The notes under the pieces: generated by a model
The model's input: the letters and a program-made list of their open reading frames with translations, nothing else
The model's database searches: none
What the model was told of the DNA's origin: nothing
From: a virus
Reading direction: 5' to 3' (one strand)
DNA length: 37,114 nt
Virus record (IMG/VR): IMGVR_UViG_3300030102_006164
Span: 6,618 to 43,731 of that record
Translations under genes and position numbers: made by a program
In this document: in pieces, positions 7,860 to 16,567 of the stretch
Position numbering within the stretch: position 1 is the stretch's first letter
Layout of the letters: each line of letters opens with the position of its first letter

Positions 7860-8285
7860 ATGGCTAAATCAGGAAGAGCATTTGCCGATAGAAAGAAGAT
7901 TGAAGATCTTGATGGTGCTAAGACCGTAGAGGTCGCAGATTGTGGTACCATTTTCATGGTCACAGACACAGGAGACGCAGGTTATACAGTTACGCTACCT
8001 TCGCCAGCAGCAGCGGGTAAAGGTTGGTGGGCAAAGTTTGTTGTAAATTCTGCCACGCTCGCAGGCAACGCTGGTGATGACGTATTATTCTCTACTGATG
8101 ATAATACAGATGCAATCTGTGTACATATTGACATCAACGACGCCCTTAGCGCAGATGTCGCAGCTGACACCGTTGCGTTTGATCACACCGCTATCAAGGG
8201 AACTCATGTAACTTGGTGGACTGATGGTTCTACTTGGTTCGTAGAGGGCGCAGGCGGCAATGGAATGATTCTAGTTACAACGTAG
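7860..8285 (+). CDS. Small virion protein, possible capsid decoration protein
   Basis: A 141-residue, Ala/Asp/Thr-rich, predicted beta-strand protein with no Cys-rich or catalytic motif. Its sequence (TVTLPSPAAAGKGWWAKFVV, then GTHVTWWTDGSTWFVEG) resembles small beta-structured modules on phage heads and fibres. It stands alone between two terminators with its own candidate late promoter and a good SD (AGGAG). A monocistronic, strongly expressed gene next to the capsid gene suggests a decoration or cement protein, but this is inferred from context only. Confidence 0.5.
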   Translation: MAKSGRAFADRKKIEDLDGAKTVEVADCGTIFMVTDTGDAGYTVTLPSPAAAGKGWWAKFVVNSATLAGNAGDDVLFSTDDNTDAICVHIDINDALSADVAADTVAFDHTAIKGTHVTWWTDGSTWFVEGAGGNGMILVTT

Positions 8286-8311
8286 TAAGTCATTCACATT
8301 CATTAATAAAG

Positions 8312-8339
8312 CCCCCTTCCTTCATTGGTTGGGGGTTTT
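8312..8339 (+). terminator. Rho-independent terminator after the 141-residue gene
   Basis: CCCCC (8312-8316) pairs with GGGGG (8331-8335), with an inner CC/GG pair after a TT/TT mismatch, followed by TTTT. It is less perfect than the capsid terminator but well placed 26 bases after a stop codon. Confidence 0.75.
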
Positions 8340-8352
8340 GTTGTATGCGGAA

Positions 8353-8367
8353 CTAATTACTATAAAC
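8353..8367 (+). promoter_or_regulatory. Candidate phage late promoter (CTAATTACTATAAAC)
   Basis: It lies directly after the preceding terminator and 14 bases before the gp13-like start. It shares GAACTAATTACT with the site at 148 (with one intervening base difference upstream) and contains TATAAA. Confidence 0.55.
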
Positions 8368-8381
8368 AGGAGACCTAATGC

Positions 8382-9710
8382 ATGTCCTTTCCTCAATTGA
8401 CGCCAAGCAGCAACACTAGCGCTGTTGTTCTTCCATCTACTGGTAGCTCCGCTGATGTAAAAGCAGCACTCCCATTTGCGGTATACGATACCTCTGATTT
8501 CAAAGAGGGAGCAGCAGCACAGGTTGCCTATACTTTTAAGAAACTTGGCGGTGACGTACTAGACATTGAACTTAAGGCAGATAATGTATATGCTGCTTAC
8601 GAGGAGGCATGCCTAGAGTATTCCTACCAAATTAATATTCATCAAGCTAAGAACGTTCTATCAGATCTATTGGGGATGGCAACTGGTACATTCAATCATC
8701 TGGGTGAACACCAAACTGGTAGTAACCAAGATTCTGTTTCTGGATCTTTGGTTAACCTTAAGTACCCTAGATACAAATTTACATATGCTCAGCGTGTCGC
8801 AGACGGACTGGCTGAGGAAGCTGGCGTTGGTGGTAATCTGATAGAATATTCGGCATCTTTCAATGTTGTGGCCGGCCAGCAAGACTACGACTTGCAAACA
8901 ATTATATCTGGTAACTCGATTGATATTAACGCCGAAACAAAAAGCGCCGTCCCGTATGGCACAGGTAGTATTGAGAAATCGCCGGGAACATTAACTCCAA
9001 ATCAGCAAGATAGAATGAATCGTAAATTTAAAATTCGTAGGGTCTATTATAAAACGCCGGCGTCAGTATGGAGATTTTATGGATACTATGGAGGTCTGAA
9101 TGTTGTTGGTAATTTAAACTACTATGGTCAATTTGCGGACGATACAACTTTTGAGATTATCCCGTCTTGGCACAATAAGTTACAAGCCATGGCCTATGAA
9201 GACCACCTATACACTCGCCTATCTCACTACTCTTACGAAATTGAAAATAATAAGTTAAGACTGTATCCGATTCCACAAGCCGAAATTCCTGCAACATTCT
9301 GGGTGACATTTACTATGCATCGCGACGCATGGGAAGAAGACTCAGATAGAAAGTCTGGCGTCAGTGGTATCAATAACATGAATACCTTGCCGTTCCCGAA
9401 TGTGCCATATAAAAATATTAACTCTATCGGTAAGCAATGGATCCGACGTTATGCTCTTGCATTGACCAAAGAAATACTAGGTCAGGTTCGTGGTAAATTT
9501 GCATCCCTGCCTATCCCCGGTGAGTCTGTGACACTTAATGCTTCTGATCTGTTATCACAGGCCAGAGAGGAACAAACATCTCTTAAGGAGGAGTTGAAAA
9601 CAGTATTAGATCAAATGACCTACAGGGCTCTTGCTGAACAAGATGCAGCCATGGTCGGGGCTATTGATACTGTGTATCAAGAGATACCACTACCTATTTT
9701 CCAAGGATAA
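8382..9710 (+). CDS. Neck protein, T4 gp13-like
   Basis: A 442-residue protein. Two regions match T4 gp13: near residues 50-100, FKKLGGDVLDIELKADNVY (T4: LRRLGAPIINVELTPDQIY), and the C-terminal region KQWIRRYALALTKEILGQVR then PGESVTLNASDLLSQAREE with LKEEL (T4: NRWVKDYATALAKELNGQI and PGGVTVDGQRLIEEARLEK). gp13 joins the portal vertex to the tail. It is longer than T4 gp13 (309 residues), with a longer Tyr-rich middle. It heads the gp13-gp14-gp15 series in T4 order. An out-of-frame ATG lies four bases upstream; the SD AGGAG (8368-8372) could serve either, and the long frame is chosen. Confidence 0.82.
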   Translation: MSFPQLTPSSNTSAVVLPSTGSSADVKAALPFAVYDTSDFKEGAAAQVAYTFKKLGGDVLDIELKADNVYAAYEEACLEYSYQINIHQAKNVLSDLLGMATGTFNHLGEHQTGSNQDSVSGSLVNLKYPRYKFTYAQRVADGLAEEAGVGGNLIEYSASFNVVAGQQDYDLQTIISGNSIDINAETKSAVPYGTGSIEKSPGTLTPNQQDRMNRKFKIRRVYYKTPASVWRFYGYYGGLNVVGNLNYYGQFADDTTFEIIPSWHNKLQAMAYEDHLYTRLSHYSYEIENNKLRLYPIPQAEIPATFWVTFTMHRDAWEEDSDRKSGVSGINNMNTLPFPNVPYKNINSIGKQWIRRYALALTKEILGQVRGKFASLPIPGESVTLNASDLLSQAREEQTSLKEELKTVLDQMTYRALAEQDAAMVGAIDTVYQEIPLPIFQG

Positions 9711-9715
9711 GCTGA

Positions 9716-10213
9716 ATGTCTGAAAACAATAAAAAATGGAAACAGCCCAATCAGCCACCGCCACCTCTGTTTATCGGACAGAAGGAACGTGATCTTGTAA
9801 AACAAGTCAACGACGAGCTTATTGAGCGAGTTATTGGCCAACAAGTAATTTACTACCCTATCGATATAGATCGAACGAATTACCACCCCCTGTATGGTGA
9901 GGCAATTGTTAAAACATTCTTGCCGCCAATCAGAGTCTTTGCGCTTGTTGAATATGAGGGTATCCAAACAAAATTTGATACAAACATTGGGCTTGACAAA
10001 GAAGCATCAATTACGGTACACTTTCACAAGCGTAGATTAACAGAGGATCAAGATTTATTTGTGCGAGAAGGTGATTTCGTATTATACGGCGATATATACT
10101 ATGAGATTACAATTTTATCAGAGCCCAGACAAATATTTGGCCAAGTGGATCATAAGATTGAAATATCTGCTAAATGCGTGAGAGCAAGAGAGGGTTTATT
10201 CGATGGGACGTAG
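9716..10213 (+). CDS. Neck protein, T4 gp14-like
   Basis: A 165-residue protein with the T4 gp14 pattern: YYPIDIDRTNYHPLYGEAIV (T4: YYVPREYVSPDLIFGEDL), a middle EYEG then NIGLDKEASITVHF (T4: SNFGLQVQDEVTLSI), and REGDFVLYGDIYYEI (T4: KEGDLIYFPMDNSLFEI) followed by IFGQ. It starts with a Pro-rich, probably flexible N-terminus. It is shorter than T4 gp14 (256). It starts five bases after gp13 and overlaps gp15 by 11 bases, so the three are translationally linked. It probably completes the neck for tail attachment. Confidence 0.8.
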   Translation: MSENNKKWKQPNQPPPPLFIGQKERDLVKQVNDELIERVIGQQVIYYPIDIDRTNYHPLYGEAIVKTFLPPIRVFALVEYEGIQTKFDTNIGLDKEASITVHFHKRRLTEDQDLFVREGDFVLYGDIYYEITILSEPRQIFGQVDHKIEISAKCVRAREGLFDGT

Positions 10214-11129
10214 CGATTACGACAGAAACTATACCGAGGTTAAAGACGCCGATGGTAACCTGAAAGAAATTGTATTTATGCCATCCACCATCGAAACCAT
10301 CGACACAGCTTTTTACAATTGGGTCAATGAAACAATTAATCCGTCAACAACCACCAACAAAGGCTTTAAAAAGGTTCCTGTTATCTGGATCTCCGCCGAA
10401 CGGGCGTTTCAGATCAAAGCTGATCAAGACTTGCGAGATAAGAACGGTGTGGTTAAATTACCACTAATGATTGTTAACAGAACGGAAGTATCCAAAGATC
10501 CTTCGTTTAAGGGTGTGGCATGGGCTCATATCCCAAATATCAATGATGGCCTTCGAGCCCCACGCGGTGGAGCACTAACAGTAGCTAGAAGAATCAATCA
10601 AGAAAAGACATCTAATTTTGTTAACGCCGATTCAAAAAGAAAATTTTCAACTCTTAGCTCCGCAACGTCAGGTCATGGCCAAGAAAACTTTCCTTTTAGT
10701 AATCCCGGCAAGGTTGTGTACGAAACCGCAACCATGCCCATCCCTGTATATGTATCGGTCAACTACGAGCTTACTGTGCGAACAAATTATCAACAACAAC
10801 TAAATCAGATTGCCACACCTTTTATCACGCGCACAGGTCAGATTAATAATTTCTTTATAAGTCATGAAGGGCATCGTTTTGAAGGGTTTATCCAAAATGA
10901 TTTTATCCAGTCGATGGATGTGACGGGTGATCAGGAAAGTTCATACGAAGCAAAAATTAATTTTAGAATCTTGGGTTATCTACTCGGCGGCGGCATAAAC
11001 GATGAGCAACCAAAGATAGCTTTTAGAGAAAACGCAGTTCAAATTAGAATACCAAGAGAGCGCGTGATTGTGGGTGACAAACCTGAGCGCAACACCTTAC
11101 GCGGTCTCAAATCTTTTTATAAAGACTAA
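10203..11129 (+). CDS. Tail sheath stabiliser/completion protein, T4 gp15-like
   Basis: A 308-residue protein matching T4 gp15 in order: KVPVIWISAERAFQIK (T4: RVPITYASKEHFMMK), PLMIVNRTEV, YELTVRTNYQQQLNQI (T4: YELSIFTRYEDDMFQI) and a region with ESSYEAKINFRILGYL (T4: RRIEWSLTFEVNGWM). gp15 caps the tail tube and sheath at the head-proximal end. The start overlaps the gp14 gene by 11 bases. The gene is followed by a candidate late promoter and the sheath gene. T4 gp15 is 272 residues, similar in size. Confidence 0.83.
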   Translation: MGRSDYDRNYTEVKDADGNLKEIVFMPSTIETIDTAFYNWVNETINPSTTTNKGFKKVPVIWISAERAFQIKADQDLRDKNGVVKLPLMIVNRTEVSKDPSFKGVAWAHIPNINDGLRAPRGGALTVARRINQEKTSNFVNADSKRKFSTLSSATSGHGQENFPFSNPGKVVYETATMPIPVYVSVNYELTVRTNYQQQLNQIATPFITRTGQINNFFISHEGHRFEGFIQNDFIQSMDVTGDQESSYEAKINFRILGYLLGGGINDEQPKIAFRENAVQIRIPRERVIVGDKPERNTLRGLKSFYKD

Positions 11130-11153
11130 TTTGGACTTTAGCCTTTACAAATA

Positions 11154-11167
11154 CTATTTATAATGTG
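11154..11167 (+). promoter_or_regulatory. Candidate phage late promoter (CTATTTATAATGTG)
   Basis: It lies 61 bases before the sheath start and differs from the site at 7797 mainly by one missing A. Flanking ATA (upstream) is also shared. It would drive the sheath gene independently of gp13-15. Confidence 0.57.
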
Positions 11168-11228
11168 AAAGGCTAAATAACGCAAGAGCTTTATATCATC
11201 GAGAATAAGGACAATAGGAGAGCCATAA

Positions 11229-14200
11229 ATGTCATCAGAATTAGCAAGAAAGTTTAGATTTGTATCACCGGGAATCTTCCTTAGAGAGGTTGATAACTCT
11301 CAGCTACCCAGATTACCGGATGCAGTCGGCCCAACAATTATCGGCCGATACAATTATGGTCCTGCAATGCGACCCTTTAAAGTTAACTCATTAGCAGAGT
11401 TTGTCGAGGTTTACGGCAATCCAATCCCCGGTGCTTCATCAGGTGATGTCTGGCGCGAGGGTAACAAGACCGGCCCAACCTACGCTGCTTACGCGGCCTT
11501 TGCTTGGTTAAATTCAGGTGTTGCTCCCGCAAACATCGTGCGTCTTCTCGGAGACGAGCATGATCAGAATGATGGCACCGTGCTTGCTCAAGCTGGTTGG
11601 ACGACTACCGACCCATCCAGTACAGGAACTGCTCGTAGTCCTGACGCATACGGAAGCGCCGCAGTGACTAACTTAGATCAAAACGGCGGTGCATACGGCC
11701 TTTGGATCATTCCATCGGGCTCTGACTTGAACAACGCTAAGGGTACGACCCTCGGCACTGGTTCGTTGGCAGCAATTTGGTATATGAGAAAAGGTGCTGT
11801 GATCTTGAGAGGAAAGCAAGTTTCGCACCGATTGCAGTCGGAATTGACTGAAGTAACTGGTGCAGCAGTTATGATTCACTCTGAAGACTCAAACTATACT
11901 TTCCAAGCAGAGATTTTAGATACTACTGCGCCACACTCTAAGTTGTATACCACTAAGTTTAACTTTGATCGCAACTCAGAAAACTATATTCGTAAAGTAT
12001 TCAACACCGACCCAATTTTAACTAACAGAAGCATTGTTGATTCAACCACCGTTACCGAAGGTAGGGGCAATTATTTCCTCGGTGAAACTTTCGAAAGTAA
12101 CCTGTTCAATGTTCTTGGCGCCTCAACTGATTCTTACGGTATGATTTTGCCAATCTCCTCGGGCTCTGGAATGACTGATGGTTCCGGTAGTATCAGTGTT
12201 GGGTATGAAGATCACCTTGAGGGCTTTAAGAACCCGCAAACTGGATGGTTCTTCTCGCAAGATCTTGGCACCACGCCTGCTCATTACGCTGCGGAGCGAA
12301 TGACAAAATTATTCAAGTTCCACGGTCTCGATGGAGGCGAGTGGTTACAAAATAACATCAAGATTTCAATCGCTGATATTCGTGCCCCGACAAGCTTGGC
12401 CAACCCGTATGGTACCTTTACCATTCAGATTCGCCGCGCTTCTGACTCCGATAACGTGCCAGTTATCTTGGAACAATTTACCGAGTGCGACCTTAACCCA
12501 GCGTCCTCTAACTTTGTCGCTGCCAAGGTTGGCGACATGTTTATGGAATTTGATTATAACACAAATCGACTTAGAGAATATGGACAGTACCGAAATCAAT
12601 CTAGTTTTGTCCGTATTGAGATGAACCCATCTGTTGAAAATGGAACAGCCGATCCAGAGCTTCTGCCTTTCGGTGTCTTTGGTCCTGTTCGTCCAACATC
12701 GTGGCGCGTTCGCTCAAATGATGGAGATGATGACCCAGCACGGACAACCGTTGTCTTGAGGACAGATATTACACCAGAGGCTGGTGTTAGCGCGCGCGCC
12801 ACACTAGCTGACACTTCACGCGGAGGCTCCTTTATTGCTCTTGGTAGTGATACGGCTGGTAACGTGGCTGCGCACTTTGACCCTGCTGGGACTACCGCAA
12901 TTGCTTTCGGAGAAGATCCTAATTCAACTCGCGCCAACGGATCAGGGCAAGCTAAGGCCACCAACTCTTATACCAATGCAACGTACCGATATACCGCATC
13001 GTATGAGTTCCCGAAAACACTGATCAGAGTTTCTGCATCTGCTGGCAATATTGGTGATCCTAAAGATGCTTACTTCGGTCTGCAAACTGGTAAGTCACTC
13101 ACTGATATTACTTTTGACCCCGGATATCCTGATTACTTGCGTCGCTTGCCTACCGGCTTTGGCCAAGTTGATACAATCAACGGACCACCAGCAGATCGTG
13201 AGTATTCTTGGACTTTCTCTTTGGACGATCTTAGAACTGTTAATTTCTCAGCGGCCGCGTCAGCAACATTCACATTTACTGATAAGACGAATGAGGAGAC
13301 AACAATTACTCTTACAGACTTTGAAGGCACTTCTATAACCTTTGAGGTTGACCAAGCTGGTGATGGTCTAGCCGTCGCCGGTTCGGGCAACACGCTTTTG
13401 ACTGGATTTGCAAACAGCGCAGTAGGTATCGCCACGGGTCTGACGAATTTTGTCAACGCCTCAGTCTTGAAGATCACCGCTGTTCGCGATGGTGCTAAGG
13501 TTACACTAACCCAAGACAGCGCCGGCTCAAGAGGAAATACACAAATTGTCCTCAGTGATACAACCAACTGGTTGGCTAATACCGACCCGGATGTGCCTTC
13601 CGCATTCACGGGTGGTACAGATACACTTGAGAAAACCGCTCACTTCGCATCTGGTTCTAGAAGGCGAGTTGAGTCCTTGACTGCACTGAGTGCTTCTAAC
13701 GGTGGATACAAGGTTATCCTTGATGAAGGTTTCGATCGCTTCACGTCGCCTCTGTACGGCGGCTTTGATGGCTTTGATATTTACGAAGCAGAGCCACTTC
13801 GAAACTCAGCAATTAGTGCGACAGATAACCAGTTCTCTAATTATGCATTTAATACTGTCAAGAGAGCTATCGATACTGTGGCAGATCCAGAGTTCGTTGA
13901 AACAAACCTTATGGTCGTGCCCGGCGTAACCAACAAGAATCTCACTAAGCTTCTTCTTGATACGGCAGAGGCCCGCGCCGATGCACTCGCTATCATTGAC
14001 ATTGAAGATGTGTACACGCCATTTACTGAGAACACACAGTCCTACAAGGATCGTGTTGGCAGCGTTAACACTGCTATCACTTCGTTGCGTAATAGGGACC
14101 TTGATACAAGCTACGGTGCTACCTATTACCCATGGGTGCAAATTAGAGATCCTAATACTTCTAAGCTTGTTTGGGTGCCACCATCCGTGGCTGCACTTGG

Positions 14201-14753
14201 AACTTTTGGATCTTCCGAGGCTAAGTCCGAACTTTGGTTCGCGCCTGCTGGGTTCACCCGAGGCGGCTTGAGCGACGGTGCTGCTGGCTTGCCAGTTGTA
14301 AACATCACCGAGCGCGTTGTTCGCAAGGACCGTGACAAGCTTTACACTGCAAAGATTAACCCGATTGCACAATTCCCAGCAGAGGGTATCGTAATCTTCG
14401 GTCAGAAGACCCTTCAGATTACACCATCTGCTCTTGATAGAATTAACGTTCGCCGTCTGCTTATCTTCCTCAAGAAGGAAGTTTCTAGATTCGCTGCAAC
14501 GATTCTATTCGATCAAAACGTGCAAGCCACTTGGACTCGGTTCGTGAACAAGGTCGATCCATTCCTCGCGAGTGTTCAGACCAGACTCGGACTTACAGAT
14601 TACAAGATCGTGCTAGATGACACTACTACAACTGCTGATCTGATTGATAGAAACATTCTTTACGCTAAGATCTTCTTGAAGCCAGCCAGAGCAATTGAGT
14701 ACATCGCAATTGACTTTGTAATCACAAGAACTGGAGCATCGTTCGACGATTAA
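11229..14753 (+). CDS. Tail sheath protein, T4 gp18-like, enlarged
   Basis: An 1174-residue contractile sheath protein. The N-terminus SPGIFLREVDNSQLPRLPDA and IIGRYNYGPAMRPFKV is typical of gp18, and the C-terminus (about 950-1174) has the conserved core KINPIAQFPAEGIVIFGQKT, INVRRLLIFLKKEV and FDQN. It is almost twice T4 gp18 (659 residues). The extra length lies in the middle: one module at about 678-793 (FTDKTNEETTITLTDFEG through FTGGTD) resembles a compact beta module inserted into many phage virion proteins, and would face outward in a sheath. AGGAG sits eight bases before the ATG. No frameshift is visible. Confidence 0.92.
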   Translation: MSSELARKFRFVSPGIFLREVDNSQLPRLPDAVGPTIIGRYNYGPAMRPFKVNSLAEFVEVYGNPIPGASSGDVWREGNKTGPTYAAYAAFAWLNSGVAPANIVRLLGDEHDQNDGTVLAQAGWTTTDPSSTGTARSPDAYGSAAVTNLDQNGGAYGLWIIPSGSDLNNAKGTTLGTGSLAAIWYMRKGAVILRGKQVSHRLQSELTEVTGAAVMIHSEDSNYTFQAEILDTTAPHSKLYTTKFNFDRNSENYIRKVFNTDPILTNRSIVDSTTVTEGRGNYFLGETFESNLFNVLGASTDSYGMILPISSGSGMTDGSGSISVGYEDHLEGFKNPQTGWFFSQDLGTTPAHYAAERMTKLFKFHGLDGGEWLQNNIKISIADIRAPTSLANPYGTFTIQIRRASDSDNVPVILEQFTECDLNPASSNFVAAKVGDMFMEFDYNTNRLREYGQYRNQSSFVRIEMNPSVENGTADPELLPFGVFGPVRPTSWRVRSNDGDDDPARTTVVLRTDITPEAGVSARATLADTSRGGSFIALGSDTAGNVAAHFDPAGTTAIAFGEDPNSTRANGSGQAKATNSYTNATYRYTASYEFPKTLIRVSASAGNIGDPKDAYFGLQTGKSLTDITFDPGYPDYLRRLPTGFGQVDTINGPPADREYSWTFSLDDLRTVNFSAAASATFTFTDKTNEETTITLTDFEGTSITFEVDQAGDGLAVAGSGNTLLTGFANSAVGIATGLTNFVNASVLKITAVRDGAKVTLTQDSAGSRGNTQIVLSDTTNWLANTDPDVPSAFTGGTDTLEKTAHFASGSRRRVESLTALSASNGGYKVILDEGFDRFTSPLYGGFDGFDIYEAEPLRNSAISATDNQFSNYAFNTVKRAIDTVADPEFVETNLMVVPGVTNKNLTKLLLDTAEARADALAIIDIEDVYTPFTENTQSYKDRVGSVNTAITSLRNRDLDTSYGATYYPWVQIRDPNTSKLVWVPPSVAALGTFGSSEAKSELWFAPAGFTRGGLSDGAAGLPVVNITERVVRKDRDKLYTAKINPIAQFPAEGIVIFGQKTLQITPSALDRINVRRLLIFLKKEVSRFAATILFDQNVQATWTRFVNKVDPFLASVQTRLGLTDYKIVLDDTTTTADLIDRNILYAKIFLKPARAIEYIAIDFVITRTGASFDD

Positions 14754-14760
14754 CGAAAAC

Positions 14761-14779
14761 GGGGTGGTTTTTCCACCCC
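14761..14779 (+). other. Hairpin between sheath and tube genes
   Basis: GGGGTGG (14761-14767) and CCACCCC (14773-14779) form a 7-bp stem with a TTTTT loop. No T run follows on the + strand, but read on the - strand the stem is followed by GTTTT. It may trim or stabilise mRNA or attenuate sheath readthrough; the function is open. Confidence 0.55.
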
Positions 14780-14784
14780 ACCCA

Positions 14785-14797
14785 CTATATATTATAG
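14785..14797 (+). promoter_or_regulatory. Weak candidate late promoter (CTATATATTATAG)
   Basis: The least typical member of the motif set (CTATATA instead of CTANTTA), 23 bases before the tube start. Its position, directly after a hairpin and before a highly expressed gene, supports it more than its sequence. Confidence 0.35.
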
Positions 14798-14820
14798 TAG
14801 AGTATAAGGAGTAATACTTA

Positions 14821-15390
14821 ATGCCATTCTGGACAGACAGCACGGGACAAGACCCAAAAAGAAATTATAGATTCCTTGTGACCATCGGTAACATGCCAGA
14901 TGGCGCAACTTGGTACGCAAAGAGCGTAACGAAGCCGGCTTTTGAAATCAGTAACGCCGAGCACGCTTTCCTAAACCATACATTTTACTATCCCGGCCGC
15001 GTAACGTGGCAGCCTGTAGAGGTGGTTCTGGTTGACCCTGTGTCTCCTGACGCATTAGCCAATATTCTTTCGATCATTCAAGGTTCGGGCTATAAGCCAC
15101 CTGCTAACTTTACAGAGACCACCACAATTAGCAAGTCTAGTGCAGTTAGTTCATTGGGCGGTGTTGTTATTCAAGTGATCCAAGCCGATGGATCAATCCT
15201 TGAGAACTGGACCCTTAACGGAGCGTTTATCACTAACGTGTCTTATGATGGTCTGGCATATGAGGATGATGGTATCTCCACTATTACTTTGAGCTTCCGT
15301 TATGACTGGGCAGACTGTGTGACCGCTAATCCTGCAACCGGCGTTTCCGGCGGGCCAGCCAACGACTTCTTCAAGCTGAACCCAGCTTAA
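14821..15390 (+). CDS. Tail tube protein, T4 gp19-like
   Basis: A 189-residue protein. It begins with DPKRNYRFLVTIGNMPDG, WYAKSVTKPAFEI and then HTFYYPGRVTWQPVEVVLVD, the pattern of gp19-type tube proteins (small beta barrel, tube-forming hexamers). It ends in LSFRYDWADC and a Gly/Pro tail. Length is close to T4 gp19 (163). It follows the sheath gene, as in T4. AAGGAG lies nine bases before the ATG. The call is secure on sequence and synteny. Confidence 0.88.
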   Translation: MPFWTDSTGQDPKRNYRFLVTIGNMPDGATWYAKSVTKPAFEISNAEHAFLNHTFYYPGRVTWQPVEVVLVDPVSPDALANILSIIQGSGYKPPANFTETTTISKSSAVSSLGGVVIQVIQADGSILENWTLNGAFITNVSYDGLAYEDDGISTITLSFRYDWADCVTANPATGVSGGPANDFFKLNPA

Positions 15391-15415
15391 TTAGAAAACC
15401 AATTTGAGGTGAAAT

Positions 15416-16264
15416 TTGAGTAGAAATAATCAAGAGCGTCTTGGTGCTCCAAAGAGTGCAGCCCCTGCACCGCCAATCGCTCAGACTGGAGAATCCTTCT
15501 CGTTTGCAACGCCAACAGAATTTGTTGACTTGCCGACAGGGGGGAAGTATTACCCAGAGGGGCATCCTCTGCATGGCCAAGATAGCGTAGAGATTCGCTA
15601 TATGACCGCAAAGGATGAAGATATCCTGTCTTCAACAACCTTGTTAAAAAAGGGAATTGCACTTGACAGGCTATTGCAGAGTGTGTTAGTGGATCGTTCA
15701 ATCGATATTAACACTTTATACATTGGCGATAAGAATGCAATTCTTGTTGCAGCCAGAGTTACCGGGTATGGTGAAGCCTACAACGCAAGAACGTCTTGCC
15801 CTTCTTGTAGATCTGTCGTAAATTTTGAGTATGATCTGTCACAACTCGGTGTTAGGAAAGGCGAGAAGTGGGGCGATTATGCAATTAGGCGGCACGTCGA
15901 TGATAGATTTATTATCACGCTTCCACATTCAAAGGTTGATGTTGAGGTCCGTCTTTTGACTAGTAAGGACGAAGATTATCTTTCCCAGTTACGCGATAAC
16001 AAGAAAAAGAAAAAATTACCAGAGTCAAACTTGACAGATCAGCTTCGCATGATTGTGTGTTCTGTTAACGGCCATGCTGATCCAAAATCCTTGCAGGCCT
16101 TTGTTGAGGGCTTGCCTGCTAGAGATTCTAGGTATCTAAGAACAGCATATGAGTTGATAGTGCCAAATGTTAACATGTCACAGGAATTTAGTTGTGAATC
16201 CTGTGGACATGCTCAGGAGGTGACAGTGCCCTTATCGGCCGACTTTTTTTGGCCTGACCGATGA
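15416..16264 (+). CDS. Baseplate assembly protein, T4 gp26-like (T4_baseplate family)
   Basis: A 282-residue protein starting at TTG with SD GAGGTGA (15406-15412). Features: PTEFVDLPTGGKYYPEGHPL near the N-terminus; MTAKDEDILSS; two Cys pairs, C128-PS-C131 and C260-ES-C263, which could hold zinc; and a C-terminus FFWPDR. This is the pattern of the T4_baseplate family (gp26-type hub assembly protein). It lies between tube and tape-measure genes, where other tailed phages carry tail-assembly chaperones. The coding sequence ends over a run of seven T residues (16244-16250), which may matter for expression of the next gene. Confidence 0.72.
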   Translation: MSRNNQERLGAPKSAAPAPPIAQTGESFSFATPTEFVDLPTGGKYYPEGHPLHGQDSVEIRYMTAKDEDILSSTTLLKKGIALDRLLQSVLVDRSIDINTLYIGDKNAILVAARVTGYGEAYNARTSCPSCRSVVNFEYDLSQLGVRKGEKWGDYAIRRHVDDRFIITLPHSKVDVEVRLLTSKDEDYLSQLRDNKKKKKLPESNLTDQLRMIVCSVNGHADPKSLQAFVEGLPARDSRYLRTAYELIVPNVNMSQEFSCESCGHAQEVTVPLSADFFWPDR

Positions 16265-16268
16265 GTAC

Positions 16269-16490
16269 ATGGCTAATGTCTATGAAGAATTCTTTCTTTT
16301 AAAATACCATGGCGGATGGAGTTTTTCCGAAGCTTACAATTTACCAGTCGTCTTGAGAAGATGGTTTCTTGACCGCTTAGCAAAGCAAATTAAAACTGAA
16401 AACGAAGCTAGGAAAAAGGCAAACGGCAAAAACACTTATGACGTTGGAACCGGGCCAGATCCGGGCATGCCGATGATGCCAAAACGGTGA
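16269..16490 (+). CDS. Small tail/baseplate assembly protein, gp51-like
   Basis: A 73-residue protein with the core EEFFLLKYHGGWSFSEAYNLPVVLRRWFLDRL, seen in small proteins that follow gp26-like genes in T4-like phages and resembling chaperone-like proteins of contractile tails (quoted here as FLLKYHGGWSFSEAYNLP and RRWFLDRLAKQ). It starts four bases after the preceding stop but has no clear SD. Its frame is open upstream across the T run to 16224 and reads GLTDEY before the ATG, so translation by coupling or by frameshift from the previous gene are both possible. The C-terminus is Lys/Pro/Gly-rich and ends before a terminator. Confidence 0.66.
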   Translation: MANVYEEFFLLKYHGGWSFSEAYNLPVVLRRWFLDRLAKQIKTENEARKKANGKNTYDVGTGPDPGMPMMPKR

Positions 16491-16531
16491 ATAAAGGCTG
16501 AAGTGGAAAGACTTCAGCCTTATTTGTTTTT
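16491..16531 (+). terminator. Rho-independent terminator before the 114-residue gene
   Basis: AAGGCTGAAGT (16494-16504) and ACTTCAGCCTT (16511-16521) form a perfect 11-bp stem with a GGAAAG loop, followed by ATTTGTTTTT. It closes the tube/gp26/gp51 unit. Confidence 0.9.
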
Positions 16532-16536
16532 GTAAA

Positions 16537-16550
16537 CTAATTAATATATG
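16537..16550 (+). promoter_or_regulatory. Candidate phage late promoter (CTAATTAATATATG)
   Basis: Directly downstream of a terminator and 17 bases before the next ATG; AACTAATTA is shared with the sites at 148 and 8353. It would drive the 114-residue gene and the tape measure. Confidence 0.52.
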
Positions 16551-16567
16551 ATAAGGGAGGCTACTCT

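Noticed and set aside
14761-14785. Terminator on the + strand between sheath and tube genes
   Set aside because: The stem is good but no T run follows on the + strand; kept as a hairpin of unknown role.
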